This document shows, one piece after another, positions 1 through 9,407 of a stretch of DNA of 64,000 nt (positions are counted from its first letter, which is position 1; each line of letters opens with the position of its first letter). The stretch comes from Irpex lacteus. Lineage: Eukaryota > Basidiomycota > Agaricomycetes > Polyporales > Irpicaceae. The position numbers and the translations under genes were made by a program. The notes below the pieces were generated by a model, which saw only the letters and a program-made list of their open reading frames with translations, was not told the DNA's origin and made no database searches. Location of the stretch: contig MQVO02000006.1 of assembly GCA_001986395.2 (NCBI GenBank), positions 744,001 to 808,000 on the forward strand, in the 5' to 3' direction.

Positions 1-2021
1 GACAATTCTCTTCTCACCAGTCTTCAACGTCTTCGGAGCTGTGCCATCAGCCAAACCGACCTGCTCATCCGTCCAGATGGGCTCGACCTTCTTGGCGTCG
101 GGCATACCAACGTTGGCGTGACCACCGAGTTTAGCCCAGTCCTGAGTGCGCTTGATGTTCAGCTCGGTGAAGGTCTCGTCTACAGCTTTGGCGAGGCGAG
201 CAATCTGCTCGGTCGTGTGGCCAGGTGTGACGGTGAAGCGGAGACGTTCCTCGCCGCGAGCGACGGTGGGGTAGTTGATAGCCTGGACGTAGACGTTGTA
301 CTTGGAGAGCAGGTTGTCGGAGGCAGCTTTGGTGAGGGCGGGGTCACCGACAAGGACAGGGACGATGTGCGAGGGACCGGGGATGACGGGGATATCGAGT
401 GCTTCCAGACGAGACTTGAGATCACGGACGTTGACCTGTTTGAGCTGACGGTCACCGTTGTACTCGCGCTGGTACGAAATACTGGCGCGAGCACCGGCCA
501 TGTTGACGGGAGGGAGCGATGTAGTGAAGATGAAGCCGGATGCGTAGGAGCGGACCATGTCGACCATGTCAGTCGAGCCAGCGATATAGCCACCGACTGC
601 ACCGTAGGCCTTTCCGAGAGTGCCTGATAAAACAAGGTTGTTTAGCTTCTGCAGATCAGTCTATATCGGAAGGGCAAAGAACCCACCAGTGATGATGTCA
701 ATACGATCCATGACCGATCCCTTGATAGGCTCAGGGTTCCTGCCAGCTGCCTTCTGAGCATCCCAGTCGAGATGCTCAGCGACACCAGCACCGTGGGGTC
801 CGTAAAGACCGACGGCGTGCACCTCGTCGAGGAAAGTGAGCGCACCGTACTTCTCAGCGAGATCGCAAATTTCGGAGATGGGTCCGATACTGCCGCACAT
901 GGAGTAGACGCTCTCGAAGGCAATAATCTTAGGCGTCTCCTTGGGGTACTGGGCGAGCTTCATCTCGAGGTCTTCGAGGTCGTTGTGCTTGAAGATCACC
1001 CGTTTGGCACCAGAGTGACGCATGCCGACAATCATGGAGGCATGGTTCATGGAGTCGGAGAAGTAGACGCAGCCGGGCAGCTTCTGGCCCAGCGTCGTGA
1101 GAGTAGCGTCGTTGGCGACGTAGCAAGAAGAGAAGACGAGGGCTGCAGGCTTGCGGTGAAGCTGAGACAGCTCCTCCTCGAGTGCCAAGTGCATGCCGGT
1201 GTTGCCAGCAATGTTCCTAGTTCCACCTGCGCCATGACCGTAGCGGTCAAGGGTGCGGCTAGAGATACAAAAAATGACACGTCAGCAAACGACGAACAAA
1301 AGAAGTGTGACTGAGCGTGCAGAAGTGAGGGAAAGACGTACTGCATAGTCTCGAGGACGACGGGGTTATTACCCATACCGAGGTAGTCGTTTGCACACCA
1401 AACTTCCACCTCATCCTTCGGGTTCCCGGTGTGAGCAACTGGGAACTTGTCCGCCTTCCGGTTGATGTTGGTGAAGTAGCGGTAGGAAGCGTCCTTGTGC
1501 TTCGCCTCGAGCTGGTCGACGTAGAACTTCTCGTAGTCGAATCCTCCAGGGACGGCAGCCTTCTTCGCGCTCTCGGGAGAGGCGGTCTTGCCGGCATGGA
1601 ATGGGCAGCCGGCAGCGGCTGCTGCAGCGGAGGTCGACGCAGAAGTAGAGGGCTTCGCTTCCCTCTTAGCCTTTGCCTTTGCGAGCTCCTCGGCGACACG
1701 AGCAGCGGCAATAGCCTTCGAGGCGTGAGGGCACTTTTGAATATCTGCGGAGTTAACGTCGGCGTGGACTCCCTTCTGCTCGTGAATCTTCTGCACGTCG
1801 ACAGAGCCTGCCACGCTGGCATAGCCGGCGACAATCTGGCCAGAGCGCTGCTGAAGGGCGGGGCCCATGACAGGGCAGCCCGTCGCCTTCACAGTGAGCT
1901 TAGAGAGGGAAGGGTAGCGAGGTGAAGCCTTGGTGCATAGCGTGCGGAGAGTCTGGGACTTTGTGCGCGAGAGGTAGGGGCAGGACGCCTTGAATTTGGT
2001 GATGGAAGAGAACTTGTCCAT
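1..2021 (-). CDS. HEM1: 5-aminolevulinate synthase, mitochondrial (3' end beyond window)
   Basis: Condenses glycine and succinyl-CoA to 5-aminolevulinate, the first committed step of haem synthesis, in the mitochondrial matrix; PLP-dependent. The start is the first ATG of the long frame, [19 protein letters not shown], a basic Ser/Thr-rich presequence. Three exons are visible: 2021-1342, about 1258-677, and from about 627 to the window edge. Core family motifs include [27 protein letters not shown] after splicing, [12 protein letters not shown] and the lysine loop [13 protein letters not shown], whose Lys should carry PLP. The long leader contains four Cys-Pro motifs (SCPYL, GCPVM, KCPHA, GCPFH), candidate haem-regulatory motifs. 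The C-terminal end lies outside the window. Two CCAAT boxes lie upstream. The family call is very secure; exon edges are by eye. Confidence 0.96.
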
Positions 2022-2177
2022 CGTCGTTGTTGCAAACAGCGTCGACGGCAGCAAGGACGGTGAGGACGACTGGGTCGGTGGGGGTAAATTGGTGGTACGG
2101 GATTGGGCGTGCCTCTTATGGGAATCGCCCCTTATAAGAAAAACCAGAACGGTTTGGAAACCCGAGTATGATTCGTG

Positions 2178-2196
2178 ATTGGTTTGTTTTGATTGG
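2178..2196 (-). promoter_or_regulatory. Two CCAAT boxes upstream of ALAS
   Basis: ATTGG occurs on the + strand at 2178-2182 and 2192-2196, so CCAAT reads twice on the ALAS strand, 14 bp apart and about 155-175 bp before its ATG. A CTTATAAG element near 2128-2136 could act as a TATA box. CCAAT/HAP control of haem genes is known in fungi; binding here is inference. The rest of 2022-2376 shows nothing else. Confidence 0.45.
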
Positions 2197-2376
2197 CCAG
2201 ACCGTCCGTGTGCGCGGGTTCGGATACTCACATGGCCGGATACACCCGCACACACACCGGACATTGTCGCTCTATTGCCTCTAAAGGTTCGAATCGGCTG
2301 ATTAACTGTGTTTGTATTTACATCGTGTACTCATTCGCCCTCACATGTTCAAAATATATTTCACGCTATCCAAGTT

Positions 2377-4402
2377 TCACGCCCTCAATAACCCCAAGCA
2401 GCTCTCCAACACATCCACTGCTACGTCCACCTCCTCTCGCGATATCGTCAGGCTGGGAATGATTCTCACAGCATCGCTCCCCGCCGTCAGCAAGAGCACC
2501 CCGCGCTCCCTCGCCATTCCCACCAACTTGGCCGGGTGCTCCTTGTTCCTGAGGCCCAGTCCAAGAATAAAGCCGCGTCCCCGCACCCTTGGTTCAAGGA
2601 TCTCAGGAAACCATGTCGGCAGCTGCGACAGCCTGCTGTGTAGGTAAGAGCTCGTCTCCGCAGCTTTGGCAGCGAATGAGGGCTCAGATACCCGTGACAA
2701 TACGTGGAACCCTAAGGCGCATGCAAGAGGAGAGCCGCCGAACGTCGTACCGTGCGTGCCTGTGCATTTAAATTCCATGTCAGCCTCAGTAATGTAATCT
2801 GCGAGCGATACACAACTGTCCATGACTCACCGACGGTCATGACCTCGGCGATGTTGTCCCGCATAAGCACTGCGCCAATAGGGAAGCCATTGGCGAGCGG
2901 TTTGGCCATCGTTATCACGTCCGGATGACAATCACTGGGGAATGCTGAATGGGCCCATATCTTGCCTGTCCGATACAGCCCACACTATGGACCGATGATA
3001 ACAATGATGTAAAGAAATGTACATCAGCCATCACACTTTCTCCTCGACAAGCAATAACCAAATCGACGACAGACTGACCTGAACCTCATCATAAATTAAC
3101 ACCGCCCCTGTTTCGTCGCATCGTTTCCGGAGCGCTCTCAAGAACTCTTCGCTGGCTGCAAAGATGCCACCCTCGCCCTGGATGGGTTCCAAGATGACCG
3201 CACAAGTCTTCTCCGTGACGAACTTCTCAACCTCCTCAACGACATTTAGCTTGCCTACCTTCACCCCAGGAATAAGCGGGGCAAACGGCTTCTGATACTT
3301 CGGATTCGAGGTTACACTGAGGGCACCCATCGAGCGTCCGTGGAACGCATTCTCAAAGGCGACAATCTCAAATTTGTCCGACCCCGCATCGTCCCATGCC
3401 TTTCCATTCTTCTGGGCCCATCGCTCTTTACCAACCTTCCTGGCGATCTTCAATGCACCCTCGTTCGCCTCTGTGCCAGAGTTTGCAAAGAATATCTTCG
3501 CGCCTGGGCTGGATGCAGATGACGAACCGGCTTCCCAGCCCAGCCCACCGTCCCGTTGCGTGAGAGTGACGAGCAATTCGGCGAGTTTGCCACTCCATTG
3601 GTGGTGGAACAGGTTGCTGGAATGAAGAAGCTTTCCGGCCTCGGTAGACATTACCTACGTGCCACAATCTATCGTTAGCATGATGCTGTGTCCAAACGTC
3701 CGGAAGCCAGTGAAAGGTCGGCAGTTTGTCAGATGCCCCGAATGTATGAAACAGATGAATAGAAAGCGTGTAGCCCTGTGTAGCCCCCTCGCTAACGAAG
3801 CGGTAAAAGTGCTTCCCACCTTCGCGAGAGTAAGAGACGATGATGCATATGCTCATCACGCTTATCTCACACGGTGACTTTCGCAAGAAGACTCGGTCTT
3901 GTACGTGGGCAACTTTGCAACACTGGCAGGGCAGGACAACGAACGGAAAGGATGGCATTACCAAATCGAACGTAAAACTCACCTTGACAAACTCCTCATC
4001 AGCATGTCCGAGCGCGTTCACAGCGATACCCGCACAAAAATCCAGATACTTGTTCCCGTCTGTGTCCCACACCCACACTCCCTTGCCGTGGCTCAACACA
4101 AAGTTGGGGCGGGCGTATACAGGCAGAGTGTACGCATTGGCTTTTTCGATGAACGGTGCGGCTGAAGTGGATGGAGTTGAGGGTGTGGGATGAGATACGG
4201 CTGTGTAGCGTGTTGAAGGGGAAGACTGTAGAATACATTGCCCATTGGTCAGTATAGTCTACGCTACACAGGATACTATAGGGTGGCGTAGACGTACGTT
4301 TGAGAGTCTAGCAGTGCTACAGATTTGTCTGCACTGCACTAGCCTCTTTGGTCGTCTGGTGACTGCCCGCTGAGCAAGACGGGCGATAGGTTGCGAAGAC
4401 AT
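2377..4402 (-). CDS. ARG8: Acetylornithine aminotransferase, mitochondrial
   Basis: Transfers an amino group from glutamate to N-acetylglutamate semialdehyde, giving N-acetylornithine in arginine synthesis; class III PLP aminotransferase of the mitochondrial matrix. Exons read as 4402-4298, 4225-3983, 3654-3079, 2984-2831 and 2759-2377, giving 486 residues. The N-terminus (MSSQPIARLAQRAVTRRPKR) is a typical basic presequence. Family motifs follow in order: VWDTDGNKYLDFCAGIAVNA, FFANSGTEANEGALKIARK, FHGRSMGALSVTSNPKYQ, LEPIQGEGGI, IYDEVQCGLYRTG, and MAKPLANGFPIGA with PLP Lys near residue 336. The 328-nt second intron is unusually long for this window. The gene lies in tandem with ALAS, also a mitochondrial PLP enzyme. 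Product certain. Confidence 0.95.
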
Positions 4403-4923
4403 GACTCCTTTTAGGCTTTACGATACGGTAGGTGAGTAGTTTGTGGATAGCGGGTAGACAAGTTATGACCACCAAAAGTTTTGTGGCGCCGGGCCTAGCC
4501 TAATTGCTGTGGGTATTTTCAGACTACGCGGAAGTCAACCACACCTATGCACAGTTCAGAGGAAAGAGTGGTGGAGCAGGACAAGCTTGAGAGGGCGCGG
4601 AGCACCGCCGTACTATATGGTGGTCGAGTCATGTCTGCTAGGGGAGACGAGGGTTCGTCGCTGTTTTCACGGCGCTACACGCGTAAAGGGCGCATGCAGA
4701 TCACCTCCCCTAAATACGAACCACTAAATGAGCAATTTATGCTATCATGCGTGATACATATGCACGCCAGGGTCTGGTCAAGAAACCTCTTCGATACGTT
4801 GAAGTGGAAAAGAAGTACGATTACATGCCGCGGAAATTGAGACAAACTAGGAGCATGATAACAAGAAAATTGAACGAGCATTGTGAAAGCAAGGATTACA
4901 GCACAAAATAGAGTTGAAGAAGC
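4403..4923. other. Intergenic, ARG8 promoter side
   Basis: This 520-bp spacer separates the ARG8 start from the stop of the downstream-facing CWC21-like gene on the same strand. Short open frames on the + strand (4509-4840) show no family features and no intron structure, so I call no gene here. Confidence 0.5.
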
Positions 4924-6270
4924 TCATTCTCTGCTTCGGCTGCGGCTTCTGCTTCCGTCGGACCTGCTGCTGACAGACATAGAAGAGTCGGACGCAGAAG
5001 AAGACTGAGAACGCGAACGAGTGCGTCCACGCCTAGAACCACGAGGAGGGGAAGGAGAACGAGAATCCCTTCCGCCACGTCCACCCCTGCGCGGCGGCGG
5101 CGATCGAGACCGGGACGGAGAGCGCGAAGGCGAACGACGACGCCCTTTTCCAAGGTCACTGGTGTGCCTTGGGTGAGGAGGAGGCGATCCCGAGATACCT
5201 CTTGCACCACGTGAAGGAGGCTCTACAGAACCTGACCGGCGATACCTGACAGGCGGCGAAGGAGAGCGAGAGCTGAAGCGACGTCGGTTGCGGGTTGACG
5301 GTGGGGAGGGTGAACGTGAGTGTCTGCGCCTCCTACCTGTCTGAACAGGAGACGGAGAGCGTGAACGGGGTGGCCCGCGAGGTTCGCGGTCGTCAACATC
5401 CCGCTCTCGGGTGGAGGTGGGCCACGTCGAGGCGGGCTCCTGCTTCGTCTATCACGGTACTCCCTTTCGCGCTCACGCTCCCGACCGACCGGTGGTGGCG
5501 GTGGTGGCATACGATCCCTCTCCCTACCGCCCGCCTCTCTCTCCTTCCTCTTCCTATCCTCCTCTCTCCGCCTCAACCTATCCCTCTCCCTCTTCTCCGC
5601 CTCCCATTTCTCCTTTTGTGCCTGCATCTTGGCGCGCTCTTCCTCCCTCTGCCTATCCCTTTCTTCCCTCTCTGCAGCCCTACGCAACTTCAACTCCTCC
5701 TGCTTCTCCCTATCGAATGCCTCGCCTTCGGCATAGTCGCTACGAGTCCCAAGCGCCCTCGCCATTTTGCTGAGCTCCTCCTTTTTCGCGGCAGCCAGTC
5801 CGTGCCGGTCAGATGGCCTCAGGCTGCGTACGTCAGTAGCCATAGCGGCCAGGTTAGCAAGTAATTTTGCGCGAAGAGCGCTGACTTCTTCTTCAATCTT
5901 GTCTTCGTCCAGACTAAGGATGACATTATACATGTGAGAGTTAGATAGCAGATAGCTACGTTCACATTGCCTGGCACGTACCCTTTCTCCTCCAGCTCAA
6001 GCTGCAACTCAAGACACTTCACCTCCACCTTGCGTTTCTTCTCATGTTCCAGAATCGCCGCGTCAGGCTCCCTGTGCTTCGGAGGTGCAACATCCCAAGC
6101 GGCCGCTCGGTCTGCTGCAGTCTCGTGGCTGCGAAGCGCGGACATATTGCGCACGACGTAGCCATTGGTACCACTAACGATGTTGGAGTTGAGCGACGAG
6201 CAGATGAGACTATGAGATAGTAGGTAGCTTACCTTCCTCGAGGAGTCGTAAGACCGATTCCGTTATACAT
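4924..6270 (-). CDS. CWC21: Pre-mRNA-splicing factor, CWC21/SRRM2 type, with RS domain
   Basis: Spliceosome protein of the Cwc21/SRm300 family, which sits near the 5' splice site in the activated spliceosome. The N-terminus is diagnostic: exon 1 (6270-6233) gives MYNGIGLTTPRG, and exon 2 (6173-5982) continues SGTNGYVVRN and then a charged helix. Exon 3, from 5913, carries the cwf21 signature GLDEDKIEEEVSALRAKLL. After that come a Glu/Arg-rich coiled coil (KQEELKLRRAAEREERDRQ), a proline run and a long RS domain (RSRSPSP, RRHSRSPSPP, SRSRSRE) ending in TGA at 4924. Near 5400-5500 the Arg/Ser reading frame changes by one base. A 50- or 71-nt intron (GTGATA or GTGAGC donor, CGAG acceptor) would repair it, but an indel is possible. 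Family call strong; tail structure less so. Confidence 0.85.
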
Positions 6271-6518
6271 TTTGGCGTGCGATGTGAGGAAGGGCGAGCA
6301 CAAAGGTGGTCGCACTGTAAGTGGTGCAGTGAGCGCCGCTGCCAACGGCTCAGTGGCTCGTCACGTGTAAGGCGCATCAAATTCTGATCCAAATAAGGTG
6401 CTCGTCGGTCTTTGTGGCGTTAGCTGCCATTGGCTAGCGCATTGTGCAGAAAGCAGATGTATCCATTGGGCCCGATAATAATACAGCAAAGATGAGATCA
6501 AGAACAGTCAGCTACACT

Positions 6519-7635
6519 CTAATGCTGTGCGCCAACCTTCCACCGCTTCCTCTTGTAACTAGTCACCTCCCAATTTACGACCGCTCCGAGGATCTCACCA
6601 TCTCCGTTGTCTTCTGGCGTATCTTCAGTGGCCTCCAACAAATGCTTCAAGGACTCCTGTACAAGGCTAGATGTCTTGAGTTTCTTCTCAAGCGATGGAA
6701 GCGCTGCTTTCTTCGGAGGTGCAATCTATGGGTTCGGAAAATAAGTGCTGTGCCTATAAACGAACAGGACGAGCAACATACAGGCGTGCGCAAGTAGGTA
6801 TGCTTGGGGGGTAAGGGAGGCAGGTAGTAAGGATGGGAGCGTAGGGTTGCAGGGATAATAGCTGGCGCTCCTTCATCGTCTGACGAGAGTAGCTCGGGTG
6901 AGGGCGAGCGCGAAGGTGGGGGCACTAGTTGAGATACAATATCCATTTCATTTGCGTATTCTAGGGAGACGAGTGAGTTCATGTAATTGTATAGACCTCG
7001 TCCACAGTCTAGACAGTCTCTATCGAGCCATATGTCGTACCTCGTTTTCTCTTTCTTGTTGCCACCTCTACACGGTGTAAACTATTGGTGTCATAACCAA
7101 TTTCATGACACCCCAATATAAGGTCCGTTGCGATTGGTTTTGTGCGGTTGGCCAAGTTCGCGGAATCATGAGCGACTTTGAAGATCTTGCTTATGACTAC
7201 ATAAACAAATGCAACAAAGATCAGATCATGTCATTGAGTAAATGGGCTAACACAGTACGACCACCGACTTTGTTGACACGTACAGAACGGCTACTCACAA
7301 GTTGTGACCTCTGCCTCTAGTCTCTGCAATGCCTGTGGCTCAGACGCGTCGAAACCAGAGGCCTTAAGCTCAAAGGATATCAGCTTTTGGATCGACTTGC
7401 TTGCGACCTCTGGAGTCACGTCGAGAATCTCTGGAGCAGCTGGCAGCTCTGGCAGCGGGGACTGCGACTTGAGAGGTACGTTAGGAGACTGATAGGGTGC
7501 GCCATAGTATGCTTGCTGAGCTGGAGAATATTGCACAGGATATTGAACTGGTGCTGCTGTTGGAGGGACATAAGGTTGCTGTTGCCCACCGTAGGAGGCG
7601 TTGTACACTGGGGCTGCATACCCAGGAGCAGACAT
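6519..7635 (-). CDS. TAF8: Transcription initiation factor TFIID subunit 8
   Basis: TAF8 is a histone-fold subunit of TFIID that pairs with TAF10 and helps recruit RNA polymerase II in the nucleus. Four exons splice cleanly in frame: 7635-7299, 7196-7041, 6960-6782 and 6725-6519, giving 292 residues. After a Pro/Gln/Tyr-rich leader (MSAPGYAAPVYN) comes the bromo-associated histone fold, with KSIQKLISFELKASGFD and then AHDSANLANRTKPIATDLI. The TAF8 C-terminal signature is HPYYLPPLPPKHTYLRTP. The last exon ends EVTSYKRKRWKVGAQH, a basic tail. The start is the ATG at 7635; in-frame codons further upstream lack an ATG. It shares a 240-bp promoter head to head with the riboflavin kinase gene. Confidence 0.9.
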
Positions 7636-7875
7636 CGCGGTGGCCAGAGACAATCAGAAGCGCCCAGCGCTGATACGCGGACGAAGAGGGCAAGCGCTGG
7701 AACTGACATGTGGAATTAGTCACAGTCGATCATCCTGACTATTGCTCAGACTATCTCATGAGTCCGACCCGGCACCGCACTTTCTCGTTCCTTCTCTCCA
7801 CCGCCTTTCGGATACCCCAGTCTCCTCTTCTTCTGCCCCCTCTTACCCACGCTGGCCTCTCTACCACAATCCAAC
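7636..7875. promoter_or_regulatory. Shared divergent promoter, TAF8 / riboflavin kinase
   Basis: Only 240 bp separate the two opposed ATGs, so both promoters and 5' leaders must lie here. The FMN1 side is pyrimidine-rich (7780-7870), common before fungal starts. No convincing TATA box was seen, which fits housekeeping genes. Confidence 0.6.
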
Positions 7876-8673
7876 ATGACCGTCACCAAATCGCACGCTG
7901 AAACCGCCGCAGAGGCCGCCTTGCATGAACGTCCGCCTGCCCCCATCTCAAAGAGCGATGCCCGAGCACACAGACCGTCGATAGTGGGCCCCGACTCTCC
8001 AGAAGAGCCCTTCCCGATCATACTCTCTGGAACCGTTCAGCACGGTTTCGGGAGAGGAGGCAAGGACTTGGGATGTCCCACTGGTATGTGCTCATCTTTA
8101 TCTTATCTGAATGACCCTGCTCACGCGAGTTGTGATCGTCTCTACTGCAGCCAATCTACCGGATGAATCATTACCACCTATGAGCTCTGTGACACAGACT
8201 GGTGTTTACTATGGCTTCGCGCAGGTAACTCCGTCAAAGGATGGCCAAAGTACGCCCCTTAATACCCAAGATACCCTCGTCTACCCTATGGTCATGAGCC
8301 TCGGCTGGAACCCATTCTACAAGAACAAACAGCTCACCGCCGTAAGTAGGCCCGTCCATTACATCATGCGACCGCTTCCTGACGTTTCGATTCCCAGGAA
8401 ATCCATATCATGCATGATTTCCAGAAAGACTTCTACGGCCATTACATGCAAGCCATAGTCCTTGGATATATCCGTCCAGAGTTGGACTATGTATCAAGAG
8501 GTGAGCACATCACGTATCTCTACAATGCTATCACTTATGCAGAACCATGTTTCTCAGAGGCCTTGATACAGGACATAGAAACGGACAAGCAGGTCGCACT
8601 TAATTGCCTCGCCAGACCAGAGTACGAGAAATTCAAGACCCATAAGACATTCACGGAGCACCCCAAGTTGTAG
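7876..8673 (+). CDS. FMN1: Riboflavin kinase
   Basis: Phosphorylates riboflavin with ATP to FMN, the precursor of FAD. Four exons join in frame: 7876-8083, 8151-8341, 8398-8500 and 8558-8673, giving 205 residues. The flavokinase fold is clear: [20 protein letters not shown], the GCPTANLP loop (Thr-Ala-Asn-Leu-Pro, which binds nucleotide and metal), [26 protein letters not shown] and [17 protein letters not shown] with the catalytic Glu, then GYIRPEL. Length fits the eukaryotic monofunctional enzyme with a roughly 45-residue N-terminal extension. All three introns have standard borders. It diverges from TAF8. Confidence 0.95.
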
Positions 8674-9044
8674 CATAGTCTATCATTCACTTAGATCTAA
8701 CTAGAGCATGTACAGGAGGTATACAATACCAGGACGCTATTTTGTAAAGCAAGTTGTAAAGGGGCTGCCAGTGCAAGCTTCAGCAGGCGAGATGGTAAAT
8801 CGCGAATCCTGCACCTACAGGGCGGTACATTCTCTATATATGACAGGGAACCTCGCTGTACCCCAGTTCTACTTTCTTGAAGTATGTACATTGAAGCCGT
8901 TCATCTTGTGTAGCTCTACTTGTGAGACACGACCTCGAAGCTTTATAGCGTGGGGCGAGTAAGTAAGTAACTCGAAGCTGTTGATGCAGTTGACTTTGGT
9001 GTGCTCAATACCATCATAAGGGTTCTTTTGAATACCTGGTATAT
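8674..9044. other. Intergenic between FMN1 and tRNA-Leu
   Basis: About 370 bp of 3' flank. I see no coding frame with family features. A short leader immediately precedes the tRNA. Confidence 0.5.
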
Positions 9045-9135
9045 GGCAAGATGGCCGAGCGGTCTAAGGCGCTACGTTCAGGTTTATCCAGTTTCGTAGT
9101 CCGAAAGGGCGTGGGTTCGAATCCCACTCTTGTCA
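9045..9135 (+). tRNA. tRNA-Leu(CAG) with intron
   Basis: A cloverleaf can be drawn directly. The acceptor arm GGCAAGA pairs with TCTTGTC (one G-U), with discriminator A. The D-arm has GCCGAGCGGTCTAAGGC. The anticodon stem CTACG/CGTAG encloses 18 bases, which resolve into loop TTCAGGT plus an 11-nt intron one base 3' of the anticodon CAG. The T-arm is GTGGGTTCGAATCCCAC. The extra-long variable arm and the sequence pattern are those of fungal leucine tRNAs. It should decode CTG codons. Confidence 0.9.
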
Positions 9136-9407
9136 ATATCACAAAAAACATACGCATTTTCTTTCGTTTTGACTAAACCAGTTATAATTGAACTGTCTCT
9201 GCTCTGCGTAAGGCGTAAGCCCAGTCCCAGCAGTGGGTCATACTGGGCCTCGACGTTCATTAGAGAACCATCAGCTATAGGAAGGTCCTTTGACGTTCTT
9301 AGTTTTACTACAGTGACAGGGATTCACCGCACGGAACAATTGCCACAGTGGTTTAAATTTGTAAATATAGTTCCACAATAAGTACTTTTACACGCGCCAT
9401 AAAACTG

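Noticed and set aside
180..635. Open frames opposite or alongside ALAS, MET10 and other large exons
   Set aside because: They are shadows of high-GC coding exons read in other frames, with low-complexity Ser/Arg/Leu content.
2283..2296. GGTTCGAATC word resembling a tRNA B box
   Set aside because: No acceptor, D-arm or anticodon stem can be drawn around it.
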